The position numbers and the translations under genes are program-made. Below are positions 52,304 through 61,382 of a stretch of DNA of 64,000 nt, piece after piece. The stretch is from OCS116 cluster bacterium AG-430-B22 (GTDB lineage: Bacteria; Pseudomonadota; Alphaproteobacteria; MED-G09), in contig QCOD01000004.1 in assembly GCA_003209955.1 (NCBI GenBank), positions 23,501 through 87,500 on the forward strand. The letters are read 5' to 3'. The first letter of the stretch is position 1, and every line of letters starts with the position of its first letter. Below the pieces are notes generated by a model. The model made no database searches. It was not told the origin of the DNA and saw only the letters and a program-made list of their open reading frames with translations.

Positions 52304-53668
52304 CTAATTCCTTTTCAAATATGCAAGCAGATCAATTCTAGTAATAATACCAACAAATTTTTCTTCTTTTAAAATAATAGCAATATTGTTTTCTTTTAAT
52401 AGTTCAATTAAATCCTCTAAAGAAGAATTAATTTGAAGAGATACATAATTTTTTTGCATACATTCTGATACTTTCTTTTCAAACCCTTTGCTATTTGTAC
52501 AATGATTTAAAATATCGTTTTCTGTAATCATGCCAACCAATTTTTCTTCATCTAATACTGGTAACTGAGAAATATCTGAATTATTCATCCTATTAAAAGC
52601 TGTAGCAAGAATATCTTCCGGTTTTACATAAATTATTTGATTTTTATCTGCTCGAAAAGCAATTACATCCTGAAGATCTCCTTGAGGATCTTTTATTATT
52701 AGATCGTTATGAATTAACCACTTTTCATTATATGCCTTAGATAAGTATTTATTGCCAGTATCGCATATTAAAGTAACTACTCTTTTTTCTTCTTTTTGAT
52801 TTTTACACCATTTAATGGCCCCTGCAAATAATGTCCCTGCTGAAGAACCAGCTAAAATACCTTCCTTTTTTAACAATATATGTATTGCTTCAAAAGCTTC
52901 TTTATCAGAAACACTTATAGCATCATCTATAACTTCGAGATCACAATTATTAGGAATAAAATCTTCTCCAATCCCCTCTACAAACCATGATCCTCCCTCA
53001 TACTTATAAGACCCTGTCGTAACAGCATCTTTAATTACTGATCCTATCGGATCAGCAGCAACAATTATTGTTTGCGGAGAAACTTTTTTTAGATATCTAC
53101 CAACTCCAGTTATAGTGCCGCCACTTCCTACTCCGGCTACAAAAGCATCTATATCTCCATCCATTTGATTATAGATTTCTGGTCCAGTTGTTTCTTCGTG
53201 CGCAAGAATATTTGCAGGATTATTGAATTGATCAGCATAAAATGATCCTTGAATCTCATTAACAAGTTTTTCGGCTACATTGTGATAATATTCTGGATGA
53301 TCCTTACCTACATCAGATCTTGTAAAAATAACTTCTGCCCCAATCGCCTTGAGATGAGCAACTTTTTCTAGACTCATCTTATCAGGAATAACTAAAAGAA
53401 CTCTGTATCCCTTAAGTATGCCTACTAAAGCTAATCCTATTCCAGTATTGCCTGCGGTTGCCTCAATAATTGTTCCGCCAGGCTTTAAGGATCCTTCTTT
53501 TTCTGCCTGATCGATAATATAAGTAGCAGTCCTATCTTTTATTGAACCTCCTGGATTATGGGATTCCATCTTTACATATAGCTTACATAAGCCAGTATCT
53601 ATATTTTTTATTTCGACCAATGGTGTATCACCGATCAAAGACAATAAAGATGGCGATATTTTAGACAT
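52304..53668 (-). CDS. Cystathionine beta-synthase with C-terminal CBS pair
   Basis: GGSIKDRTATYIIDQAEKEG PLP site, EATAGNTGIGLALVG; C-terminal tandem CBS motifs. Confidence 0.9.
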   Translation of the reverse strand: MSKISPSLLSLIGDTPLVEIKNIDTGLCKLYVKMESHNPGGSIKDRTATYIIDQAEKEGSLKPGGTIIEATAGNTGIGLALVGILKGYRVLLVIPDKMSLEKVAHLKAIGAEVIFTRSDVGKDHPEYYHNVAEKLVNEIQGSFYADQFNNPANILAHEETTGPEIYNQMDGDIDAFVAGVGSGGTITGVGRYLKKVSPQTIIVAADPIGSVIKDAVTTGSYKYEGGSWFVEGIGEDFIPNNCDLEVIDDAISVSDKEAFEAIHILLKKEGILAGSSAGTLFAGAIKWCKNQKEEKRVVTLICDTGNKYLSKAYNEKWLIHNDLIIKDPQGDLQDVIAFRADKNQIIYVKPEDILATAFNRMNNSDISQLPVLDEEKLVGMITENDILNHCTNSKGFEKKVSECMQKNYVSLQINSSLEDLIELLKENNIAIILKEEKFVGIITRIDLLAYLKRN

Positions 53669-53709
53669 AATTTATTACTCAATAAAAAAACTTACATAAC
53701 ATAAATTAA

Positions 53710-53786
53710 TGGCGGTCCCTAGAGGATTCGAACCTCTGACACCTGGTTTCGAAGACCAGTGCTCTATCCAGCTGAGCTAAGGGACC
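53710..53786 (-). tRNA. tRNA-Arg (anticodon TCG), CCA encoded
   Basis: GGTCCCTTAGCTCAGCTGGATAGAGCACTGGTCTTCGAAACCAGGTGTCAGAGGTTCGAATCCTCTAGGGACCGCCA folds as a cloverleaf; loop CTTCGAA. Confidence 0.95.
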
Positions 53787-53870
53787 TTTAATTTAAAAGT
53801 ATATCATTTACAATAACATAATTTATTAATTCATGTATTTTATGATAACCTGATAAAAGGAACATCATAA

Positions 53871-55682
53871 ATGATAAAAAAAATATTAATTTTAATAACA
53901 ATAATTTTTGTTACATTAGTAACTACTTATGCATTAAAGCTATTATTCTTTAAACCGTTTTCTTTTAATCATTTTTTAACAAGACAATTAGTATATGATG
54001 CCCTAGAAAGCCCAGAATATTTGACATATATAGGAATTTTAGAGAAATACGGATATAGGTCATATAATGGGAAGTTATCAGATTATTCATTAGAAAAAGA
54101 TATTAAGGATCTCAAAAAACTTAAGAAAGAGTATAAAATTCTTAATTCTTATGAAAATGAAGAGTTAAGCGCTGAAGAATTAACAAGTAAGAAAATTTCT
54201 CTTTTTCAAATGAGAAATGAAATTGATCAAAGAACTAAATATCCTTATCACGCATATCCTTTAATTCAGATGAACGGATTACATACACGTATCTTAGAAT
54301 TTATGACTGATATTCATCCTATTAAAGATGAAAAAGATGCAAAATATTATTTGTCTAGATTGGAAATGATTCCCCTTGTTTTTTCTCAAATTCTAGAAAA
54401 AATGGAAAAAAGAAAAAATCTAAAGATTTTTCCTCCAACCTTCATGGTTGAGAGAGTTATAGGGCAAATTGAAAATATTATAGATATTCCTATATCCAAA
54501 AATCCACTAATAAATATTTATGAAGATAAATTGTCATCTATTGGAATGTCTAACGATTTAATTAATTTATATAAAAATAAAGCATCAAAAATAATTAAAG
54601 AAAAAGTATTTCCTAGCTATCAATTATTGCTTTTGCATCTATATGAAATAAAACCTTTATCGAATATAAATCACGGTGTTTGGAGCTTACCGGATGGTGA
54701 TAATTATTATTCATTAAGATTGAGAGTAATGACAACATCCGATTATTCTGCTGAGCAGATACATAATATCGGTTTAAATGAAGTTGAACGAGTTACAAAT
54801 GAAATACATAATATTCTTAAAACAGAAGGTTATGAAAATATTAATAATGTTGGGGATGTTTTAATTAAATTAAACGAAAGTGAAGAATTCTTATTCGAAG
54901 ACAATCAAAAGTCTAGAAACGAAATTATTGAAATTTATAACAATATAATTGATGAAGCATATAAATTAATGCCGCAATATTTTGCTGAGCTTCCAAAATC
55001 AAAAGTAATTGTCAGACCTGTCCCATCTTATTCAGAAAAGAGTGCTGCTGGAGGTTATTATAGAGGGCCGTCATTAGATGGTAAGAGACCAGGTATTTTC
55101 TATGCAAATTTATATGATATTAAGGCAACCCCTAAATTTGGTATGAAAACATTAGCTTTCCATGAAGCTATTCCAGGGCACCATTTTCAGATAGCACTTA
55201 ATTTAGAAAATAAAGATTTAAGCTTCTATAGAAAATATGGAATAAATTCTACTGCTTATACTGAAGGTTGGGCTTTATATGCTGAACAATTGGCTGTTGA
55301 AATTGGATTATCAGAAGACCCATACGATAAAATTGGATTCCTCCAATCTGAATTATTTAGAGCGGTAAGGTTAGTGGTTGATACTGGCATTCATTATAAA
55401 AGATGGTCTCGCGAAGAAGCAATAGATTATATGTATAAGCATACAGGTAAAGCTATGAGTTCTGTAATTGCCGAAATTGAAAGATATATCGCCTGGCCAG
55501 GCCAAGCCTGTAGTTACAAAATTGGAATGCTTAAGATTCTTGAATTAAGACAAAATACAAAGGAAATCTTAGGTGAAAGATTTGATATAAAAGATTTCCA
55601 CAAATTCATTCTTGAAAATGGAGAAGTGCCTCTTACTGTACTAGAGGATAACTACAAAATTTGGATAAAGGATAAAAAATAA
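53871..55682 (+). CDS. DUF885-family putative metallopeptidase with N-terminal membrane/signal segment
   Basis: LAFHEAIPGHHFQIALN, YTEGWALYAEQLAVEIG, ERYIAWPGQACSYKIG. Confidence 0.88.
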   Translation: MIKKILILITIIFVTLVTTYALKLLFFKPFSFNHFLTRQLVYDALESPEYLTYIGILEKYGYRSYNGKLSDYSLEKDIKDLKKLKKEYKILNSYENEELSAEELTSKKISLFQMRNEIDQRTKYPYHAYPLIQMNGLHTRILEFMTDIHPIKDEKDAKYYLSRLEMIPLVFSQILEKMEKRKNLKIFPPTFMVERVIGQIENIIDIPISKNPLINIYEDKLSSIGMSNDLINLYKNKASKIIKEKVFPSYQLLLLHLYEIKPLSNINHGVWSLPDGDNYYSLRLRVMTTSDYSAEQIHNIGLNEVERVTNEIHNILKTEGYENINNVGDVLIKLNESEEFLFEDNQKSRNEIIEIYNNIIDEAYKLMPQYFAELPKSKVIVRPVPSYSEKSAAGGYYRGPSLDGKRPGIFYANLYDIKATPKFGMKTLAFHEAIPGHHFQIALNLENKDLSFYRKYGINSTAYTEGWALYAEQLAVEIGLSEDPYDKIGFLQSELFRAVRLVVDTGIHYKRWSREEAIDYMYKHTGKAMSSVIAEIERYIAWPGQACSYKIGMLKILELRQNTKEILGERFDIKDFHKFILENGEVPLTVLEDNYKIWIKDKK

Positions 55683-55686
55683 GACT

Positions 55687-56070
55687 TTAAGATTCTTCTT
55701 CAGATTTATCTTCTTCTTCATCTTCTTCTTCAGCTTCTTCTTCTGCAGCTTCTTCTTCTGCAGCTTCTTCTTCAGCTTCTTCTGCAGCTTCTTCTTCTGC
55801 AGATTCTTCAGCAGCGCTCTCTTCTACTTGATCATCATCAGAATCTGACGACTCAGCTGAGCTTTCTCCATCCAGAGTAAGATTACCGGCAGCCATTCTT
55901 CCTCTATTCTCAGTTAGTTCGTAAGAAACTTTATCACCTTCGTTAAGAAATTTAATTCCAGAATCTTTCAAAGCAGTTACATGAACAAAAACATCATTGC
56001 CACCATCTTCTGGCTCAATAAAACCATAACCTTTTCTTCCATTGAACCACTTAACTATTCCTGTAGGCAT
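55687..56070 (-). CDS. Cold-shock domain protein with long Glu/Ala-rich C-terminal tail
   Basis: GIVKWFNGRKGYGFIEPEDGGNDVFVHVTAL then acidic low-complexity EESAEEEAAEEAEEEAAEEE... Confidence 0.93.
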   Translation of the reverse strand: MPTGIVKWFNGRKGYGFIEPEDGGNDVFVHVTALKDSGIKFLNEGDKVSYELTENRGRMAAGNLTLDGESSAESSDSDDDQVEESAAEESAEEEAAEEAEEEAAEEEAAEEEAEEEDEEEDKSEEES

Positions 56071-56162
56071 AACTCCCCCTTATTAGTATTTTTTATTTAT
56101 TTATAGCATAATATAATAATACTAAACTAAAAATGATTATTTTAATTTTTTAATGCTTTATT

Positions 56163-57104
56163 ATGTCAACTAAATACAAAAATAATATAACTGTGGCCAC
56201 TTTATATAAATTTGTAGGAATTAACGATTTACAATCGTTAAGGTCAGAAATCCAAGCTTTATGTAAAGAAAATAACGCTAAGGGTACTATTTTATTAGCA
56301 AAAGAGGGGATAAATGGAACTATTTCAGCTAAAAATAAAGAAATTAGAAGTATTTTAAAGAAATTAAAAAGCGATAAAAGATTTAAGAAACTTGAGGTTA
56401 AATTTTCTGAAACAAACAAAATGCCATTTAACAGAATGAAGGTAAGAATAAAGAGGGAAATAGTAACAATTGGTGATGATACAATAAATCCAAATATTAT
56501 ATCAGGTGATTATGTAAAACCAGAAAACTGGAATGAACTCATCTCCGATCCAGAGGTGATAGTAATTGATACAAGAAATACATATGAAACAAAAATTGGG
56601 AAATTTAAAAATGCCATAGATCCTAAAACTAACTCATTTAGAGAGTTTCCTGATTGGGTAAAAAATTTTAAAAAAGAGGTCAAAAATAAAGACACTAAAA
56701 TTGCTATGTATTGTACAGGAGGCATACGTTGCGAAAAATCTACATCCTTAATGAAAAAAGAAGGTTATAATAATGTTTTTCATCTTGAAGGAGGAATATT
56801 AAAATATCTTGAGAAAATGTCTGATGATGAGACTTTGTGGGATGGGGAATGTTTTGTTTTTGATGATAGAGTTGCACTAGATGATCAATTGGAAGTTGGC
56901 TCATATCAAATGTGCTATGCTTGTAGGATGCCCTTAAAAAAAACAGACTTAAAGGATGATAAATATGAAAAAGGAGTTAGCTGCCATTACTGCTATGACA
57001 AAACTTCTGAAGAACGTAAAGAAAGATTTTTATCTAGGCAAAAGCAAATTGAAATAGCAAAATCAAGAGGAACTAAACACTTTGGACCACAAATCAAAAA
57101 ATAA
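56163..57104 (+). CDS. trhO: tRNA uridine(34) hydroxylase / rhodanese-domain protein (TrhO/YceA-like)
   Basis: LLAKEGINGTISAK, MYCTGGIRCEKSTSLMKKEGY, CYACRMPL and CHYCYDKTSEERKERFLSRQKQI. Confidence 0.92.
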   Translation: MSTKYKNNITVATLYKFVGINDLQSLRSEIQALCKENNAKGTILLAKEGINGTISAKNKEIRSILKKLKSDKRFKKLEVKFSETNKMPFNRMKVRIKREIVTIGDDTINPNIISGDYVKPENWNELISDPEVIVIDTRNTYETKIGKFKNAIDPKTNSFREFPDWVKNFKKEVKNKDTKIAMYCTGGIRCEKSTSLMKKEGYNNVFHLEGGILKYLEKMSDDETLWDGECFVFDDRVALDDQLEVGSYQMCYACRMPLKKTDLKDDKYEKGVSCHYCYDKTSEERKERFLSRQKQIEIAKSRGTKHFGPQIKK

Positions 57105-57735
57105 TTTACCTATATTATATTCATTCCGAAGATGCCCTTATGCTATGCGAGCAAGGATGGCTATACATATCAGTGGTCAAAAATGTGAGCTTCGTGAGGT
57201 TCTGCTCAGAGATAAGCCTCCTTCAATGCTTGAATATTCCGCTAAAGGAACTGTACCAGTACTTATTTTACAAGATGGTAAGGTTATTGATGAAAGCCTT
57301 GATGTAATTGATTGGGCTTTAAATCTAAATGACCCTGATGATTGGCAAAGATCTAAAGATACGAAAAAAACAAAAGAATTAATCAAAATAAATGATGGCG
57401 AATTCAAATATCACCTTGATAGGTATAAATATTCAAAAAGATATGACAATGAAGATCCCGAATTTCATAGGAAAAACTGTTTAAAATTTATTGAGTCAGT
57501 AAATAATGAACTTAACAATTCAAAATATATTTTCGATGATAATATTTCATACGCTGATATTGTGTTACTACCTTTTATAAGGCAATTTAGAATAGCCGAT
57601 ATAGAATGGTTTGACTCATTACCTTATAACAACTTAAAAAAATGGCTATCAGGTTTTTTAGACTCTACCCTTTTAAATTCAATTATGAAGAAGTATGATT
57701 TATGGAAGGAAGGAGACAAATCAATTGTTTTCTAA
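57082..57735 (+). CDS. Glutathione S-transferase family protein
   Basis: LYSFRRCPYAMRARMAIHISGQKCELREVLLRDKPPSML thioredoxin-fold N-terminus; overlaps trhO 3' end. Confidence 0.9.
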   Translation: MDHKSKNNLPILYSFRRCPYAMRARMAIHISGQKCELREVLLRDKPPSMLEYSAKGTVPVLILQDGKVIDESLDVIDWALNLNDPDDWQRSKDTKKTKELIKINDGEFKYHLDRYKYSKRYDNEDPEFHRKNCLKFIESVNNELNNSKYIFDDNISYADIVLLPFIRQFRIADIEWFDSLPYNNLKKWLSGFLDSTLLNSIMKKYDLWKEGDKSIVF

Positions 57736-57745
57736 AAGGTAATAA

Positions 57746-59458
57746 GTGGCTGAAAATCATGATGATATAATTCAACTTGAATACCCACATATTTTATATG
57801 GTGATCTTGCTCTTTGGAATAGAACGACTACCAGAGAACCAGGCGAATTAAAATATTATCTAGCAAAAGATGGAGAAATATTCAAAGAAGTAACAGCTAT
57901 GACACCTTTTGATTGGCATCAAGAGGCTATAACACGAGTTGCTAATGCAATAAATGACCGGCTAGGTGTTACCATTTCAGAGGTTGATTCTATTGATGAA
58001 GCAGACTTTCATATTATTATTGAGGATACTTTTGGTAAGGGAGGAAGTATTAATGGGCCAATAGGCTCAGATAATAGACAAGCTTATGACCAATTAACAA
58101 AGAATTTTTATGAACTTGATATTCAATTCAGAATGAATGCTTATGCAGGCGCACCGCAAGATTATAATGCCCCAGGACCAGCAGATCCAATTGAAATGAC
58201 GGATGAATATAAAGCAAATTGGGAAAGAACCTTTGCACATGAATTTGGGCATCTTTTAGGTCTTGAACACCCATCAGGACTTAAGGATGGAGATTATGCC
58301 GTTACGCAAATTGCTGGTTCAGGCGAAACGAGCATAAGTAATATGGGTATTAATCATCAACTTGAAGATGGGAGTCTTCTTGTTCATTTTGCTGAATTTG
58401 ATTGGGAGGCTTTAGAATTAATTTGGGGGAAAAATGGCGAAACACCTCCAATCCTTAAATTAGATCCCTTAAGTCGACAAGGAGATAGTGTTATGGGTCA
58501 ACTAGTTTCCATAGCAAAAACAAGTGATGAAACTTTTAAAATTAATGGGAATAGGGATGATTATAAAATAGAAAACTTTTATGATGATAGTTTAGAAAAA
58601 ACAGTTCAGGCAAATTTCTTAAAAATAATAAGTTCAACAGATGATTTAGGGGGAGATATTGGTGCTAGTGGTGACTTTGCTCTAATAGGTTACTCTGCAA
58701 TAGAATTTAATGACGCTACCTATCAACCTAATTTTACTGAAGAATTTTCATTATTGTCATATCCTCAACTTGATGAAACAAGAGTTTTTTTAATACCAAA
58801 TGGTAGAACAATTCAGGGAACTGAGAGCTTTGATACAATATCATATTTAGGTAGTACTAAAGACTCATATTTATATTCATCAGGAATTATCACTGTTGGA
58901 ACAGGAGATTTTACTGACACATTAAAAGATGTAGAAAAGATATCCTTTAAAGATGGGGATGTTTTAATCAGTAAGTATTCGCTATCAGAATCGCCGGACA
59001 CCTCTAAAAATATTCTCAAACCATTTAGTGAGACATCAAAGGCAGGTACTTTAAATTTTTCAAGTGGTGATAATATTATTATTGCAGATGGTCAGGCAAA
59101 AACTTTACGAGGTTTAGATGGCAATGATACCTATTTCGTTTCTAATTTATTACCGAAAGATAGCACAATTGAAATTATCGATACAAGTGGGACTAATACA
59201 GTTCAAATCGCAGCTAATACAAAAGTTATTAAGACTCTTTGTACAAAAGATGCTGCACGCTTAACATTTGAAGATGACAGAGTAATAACAATTAATGGTG
59301 CAGATAAATTTACTTTCAATATGGGTGGTAATGTTACTGATGGAACTGAAGGAATAGATCTTACCTTCGCAGAATTTGCTCTTTCTTTTGGAATAGATGA
59401 TGTTTTAAATTTATCTGGGTCAGATACTGGAACAGTAACAGATTTGTATATCATCTAA
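57746..59458 (+). CDS. Metzincin zinc metalloprotease (serralysin-like) with possible RTX-type C-terminus
   Basis: HEFGHLLGLEH fits HExxHxxGxxH; GLDGNDTYFVSN RTX-like segment; hydrophobic C-terminus DLYII; GTG start. Confidence 0.82.
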   Translation: MAENHDDIIQLEYPHILYGDLALWNRTTTREPGELKYYLAKDGEIFKEVTAMTPFDWHQEAITRVANAINDRLGVTISEVDSIDEADFHIIIEDTFGKGGSINGPIGSDNRQAYDQLTKNFYELDIQFRMNAYAGAPQDYNAPGPADPIEMTDEYKANWERTFAHEFGHLLGLEHPSGLKDGDYAVTQIAGSGETSISNMGINHQLEDGSLLVHFAEFDWEALELIWGKNGETPPILKLDPLSRQGDSVMGQLVSIAKTSDETFKINGNRDDYKIENFYDDSLEKTVQANFLKIISSTDDLGGDIGASGDFALIGYSAIEFNDATYQPNFTEEFSLLSYPQLDETRVFLIPNGRTIQGTESFDTISYLGSTKDSYLYSSGIITVGTGDFTDTLKDVEKISFKDGDVLISKYSLSESPDTSKNILKPFSETSKAGTLNFSSGDNIIIADGQAKTLRGLDGNDTYFVSNLLPKDSTIEIIDTSGTNTVQIAANTKVIKTLCTKDAARLTFEDDRVITINGADKFTFNMGGNVTDGTEGIDLTFAEFALSFGIDDVLNLSGSDTGTVTDLYII

Positions 59459-59477
59459 TTATTAATTATAATTTCTT

Positions 59478-60230
59478 ATGATTTATTTAATATCTGCTTT
59501 TCTAATAACAGCTTTCTTATATGCATCAGTTGGGTTTGGCGGAGGGTCAACTTATAACGCATTATTAATACTTTACAATGTTGACTATTTATTAATTCCA
59601 AAGATAGCGTTGACATGTAATTTGATAGTTGTGATTGGAGGAACTATTCGATACCAATTAAACAACTTAATCCCCTGGAAAAAAGTTCTAGCACTTATTA
59701 TTTTCTCAGCACCATTTGCTTGGATAGGAGGAAGATTACCCATTGATAAAGAATTATTTCTGATAATTTTAGGAATTTCATTACTTATTTCAGGAGTTCT
59801 TTTATTAATTAGAAAAGAAGAAATTGAAAATTTTTCAAAATCAGTAAATTCTAAAATTGGTATTTTTCTATTCAGCATTATGAGTGCGCTAATCGGTTTT
59901 GTTTCTGGTTTAGTTGGTATTGGTGGTGGAATTTTTCTTTCTCCAATTTTACATTTAACCAAAACAATACCTTCAATGAATATTGCCGCAATTTCTTCAG
60001 TTTTTATTTTTGTAAATTCATTAGCAGGATTGTCAGGTCAATTCAGCAAAACAAATACTTCAAATCTTATAGATAATTATTTCGAATATTCGTGGTTATT
60101 TTTAGCTGTATTTTTAGGCGGAACAATAGGAACGCACTTAGGAATAAAAACCTTCCAACCTATTATTGTTAGAAGATTAACTGCTATATTAGTGATATAT
60201 GTTGGTTTAAGGGTTCTTATAGGTTTTTAA
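59478..60230 (+). CDS. TauE/SafE family sulfite exporter-like permease
   Basis: YASVGFGGGSTYNALLIL and FVSGLVGIGGGIFLSPIL repeats. Confidence 0.9.
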   Translation: MIYLISAFLITAFLYASVGFGGGSTYNALLILYNVDYLLIPKIALTCNLIVVIGGTIRYQLNNLIPWKKVLALIIFSAPFAWIGGRLPIDKELFLIILGISLLISGVLLLIRKEEIENFSKSVNSKIGIFLFSIMSALIGFVSGLVGIGGGIFLSPILHLTKTIPSMNIAAISSVFIFVNSLAGLSGQFSKTNTSNLIDNYFEYSWLFLAVFLGGTIGTHLGIKTFQPIIVRRLTAILVIYVGLRVLIGF

Positions 60231-60236
60231 ATAAAT

Positions 60237-61382
60237 ATGCATGATTTTACTTCATATATTGGAATTATTGGTGGCGGTATATCTGGTCTGACCTTGGGAT
60301 GTACACTAAGAAAAAATGGTATCAAAAGTATAATATTTGAAAAAGAAAATGATATTCATGATGAAGGAGCGGGAATATCTATTTCACCTAATGGTTTGAT
60401 AGCGTTTGAACATTTAGACTTAAAAAATGAACTTTTAAATAACTCATATAAATCTCCGAAAGCAATTCTTAAATATAATAAAACACCATTATTAGAAATG
60501 GAATCACCTGTTTACACTATGAACAGAAAGAATCTTATTAATTTACTTTATGAAAGATATATAAATCTTGGAGGAGAAATATTATTTGATCACAAACTAA
60601 AGGATATAAAGTTAAAAAATAAAGAATTAATCTTTACTAATTCAAAAAATTTTAGAGTAGATCATATTGTTGCTTCGGATGGAATAAAATCATTAATAAG
60701 GGAAAAAATTTTTTCACAAGGGTCAAAACCAGTTTACAGTGGTTATAGTGCATGGAGGGGTTTTATAAAGTCAGAAAATCCTAATGTAGAAATTTCTTTT
60801 TCTAAAAAAAAACATTTAGTGAGTTACCCAATAGATAATAATTCAACAAGAAGCTTCACTGGGGTTACTAGAAGTAAAAATCAATTAACTGAATCCTGGA
60901 AAGAAAAAGGAATTATTGAGAATTTTTTAAACGATTTTAAAGAAATTGATGACGATCTTCTGTCAAAATCTAGATCTGCAAATGAAATTTTCAAGTGGGG
61001 AATTTTTATAAGACCTCCCTTAAAAAGCATAATTGAAAAAAATATAACACTTATAGGTGATAGCGCACATCCTATGGTTCCATTTCTTGGACAAGGAGCT
61101 TGTATTGCCATTGAAGATGCCTATACTTTTGGTCTTTTGTGTCATGAGTTAAATTGCAAATTTGAAAATATTCAAAAAATTTATCAGCAATTAAGGTTAA
61201 AAAGAAATAATAAAATACAACAAATGTCTCTCATTCAAGGAAAAATTAATCACTTAAAAAATCCCTTTCTTGTTTTTTTGAGAAATCAGCTGTTAAGAAA
61301 AACTAACATTGCATCAAATAGATTAAAAACTATTCATAATTATAATGTTCATAAAGAAACTGTTAAATATTTTATGTTTTAG
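60237..61382 (+). CDS. FAD-dependent monooxygenase (salicylate hydroxylase-like)
   Basis: IGIIGGGISGLTLGCTLRKNG, ITLIGDSAHPMVPFLGQGACIAIEDA. Confidence 0.9.
   Translation: MHDFTSYIGIIGGGISGLTLGCTLRKNGIKSIIFEKENDIHDEGAGISISPNGLIAFEHLDLKNELLNNSYKSPKAILKYNKTPLLEMESPVYTMNRKNLINLLYERYINLGGEILFDHKLKDIKLKNKELIFTNSKNFRVDHIVASDGIKSLIREKIFSQGSKPVYSGYSAWRGFIKSENPNVEISFSKKKHLVSYPIDNNSTRSFTGVTRSKNQLTESWKEKGIIENFLNDFKEIDDDLLSKSRSANEIFKWGIFIRPPLKSIIEKNITLIGDSAHPMVPFLGQGACIAIEDAYTFGLLCHELNCKFENIQKIYQQLRLKRNNKIQQMSLIQGKINHLKNPFLVFLRNQLLRKTNIASNRLKTIHNYNVHKETVKYFMF

Noticed and set aside
55690-55815. Possible tandem repeat or CRISPR-like array
   Set aside because: Short CTT/TGCAGC iterations encode the acidic tail of the cold-shock protein; no spacer/repeat structure.
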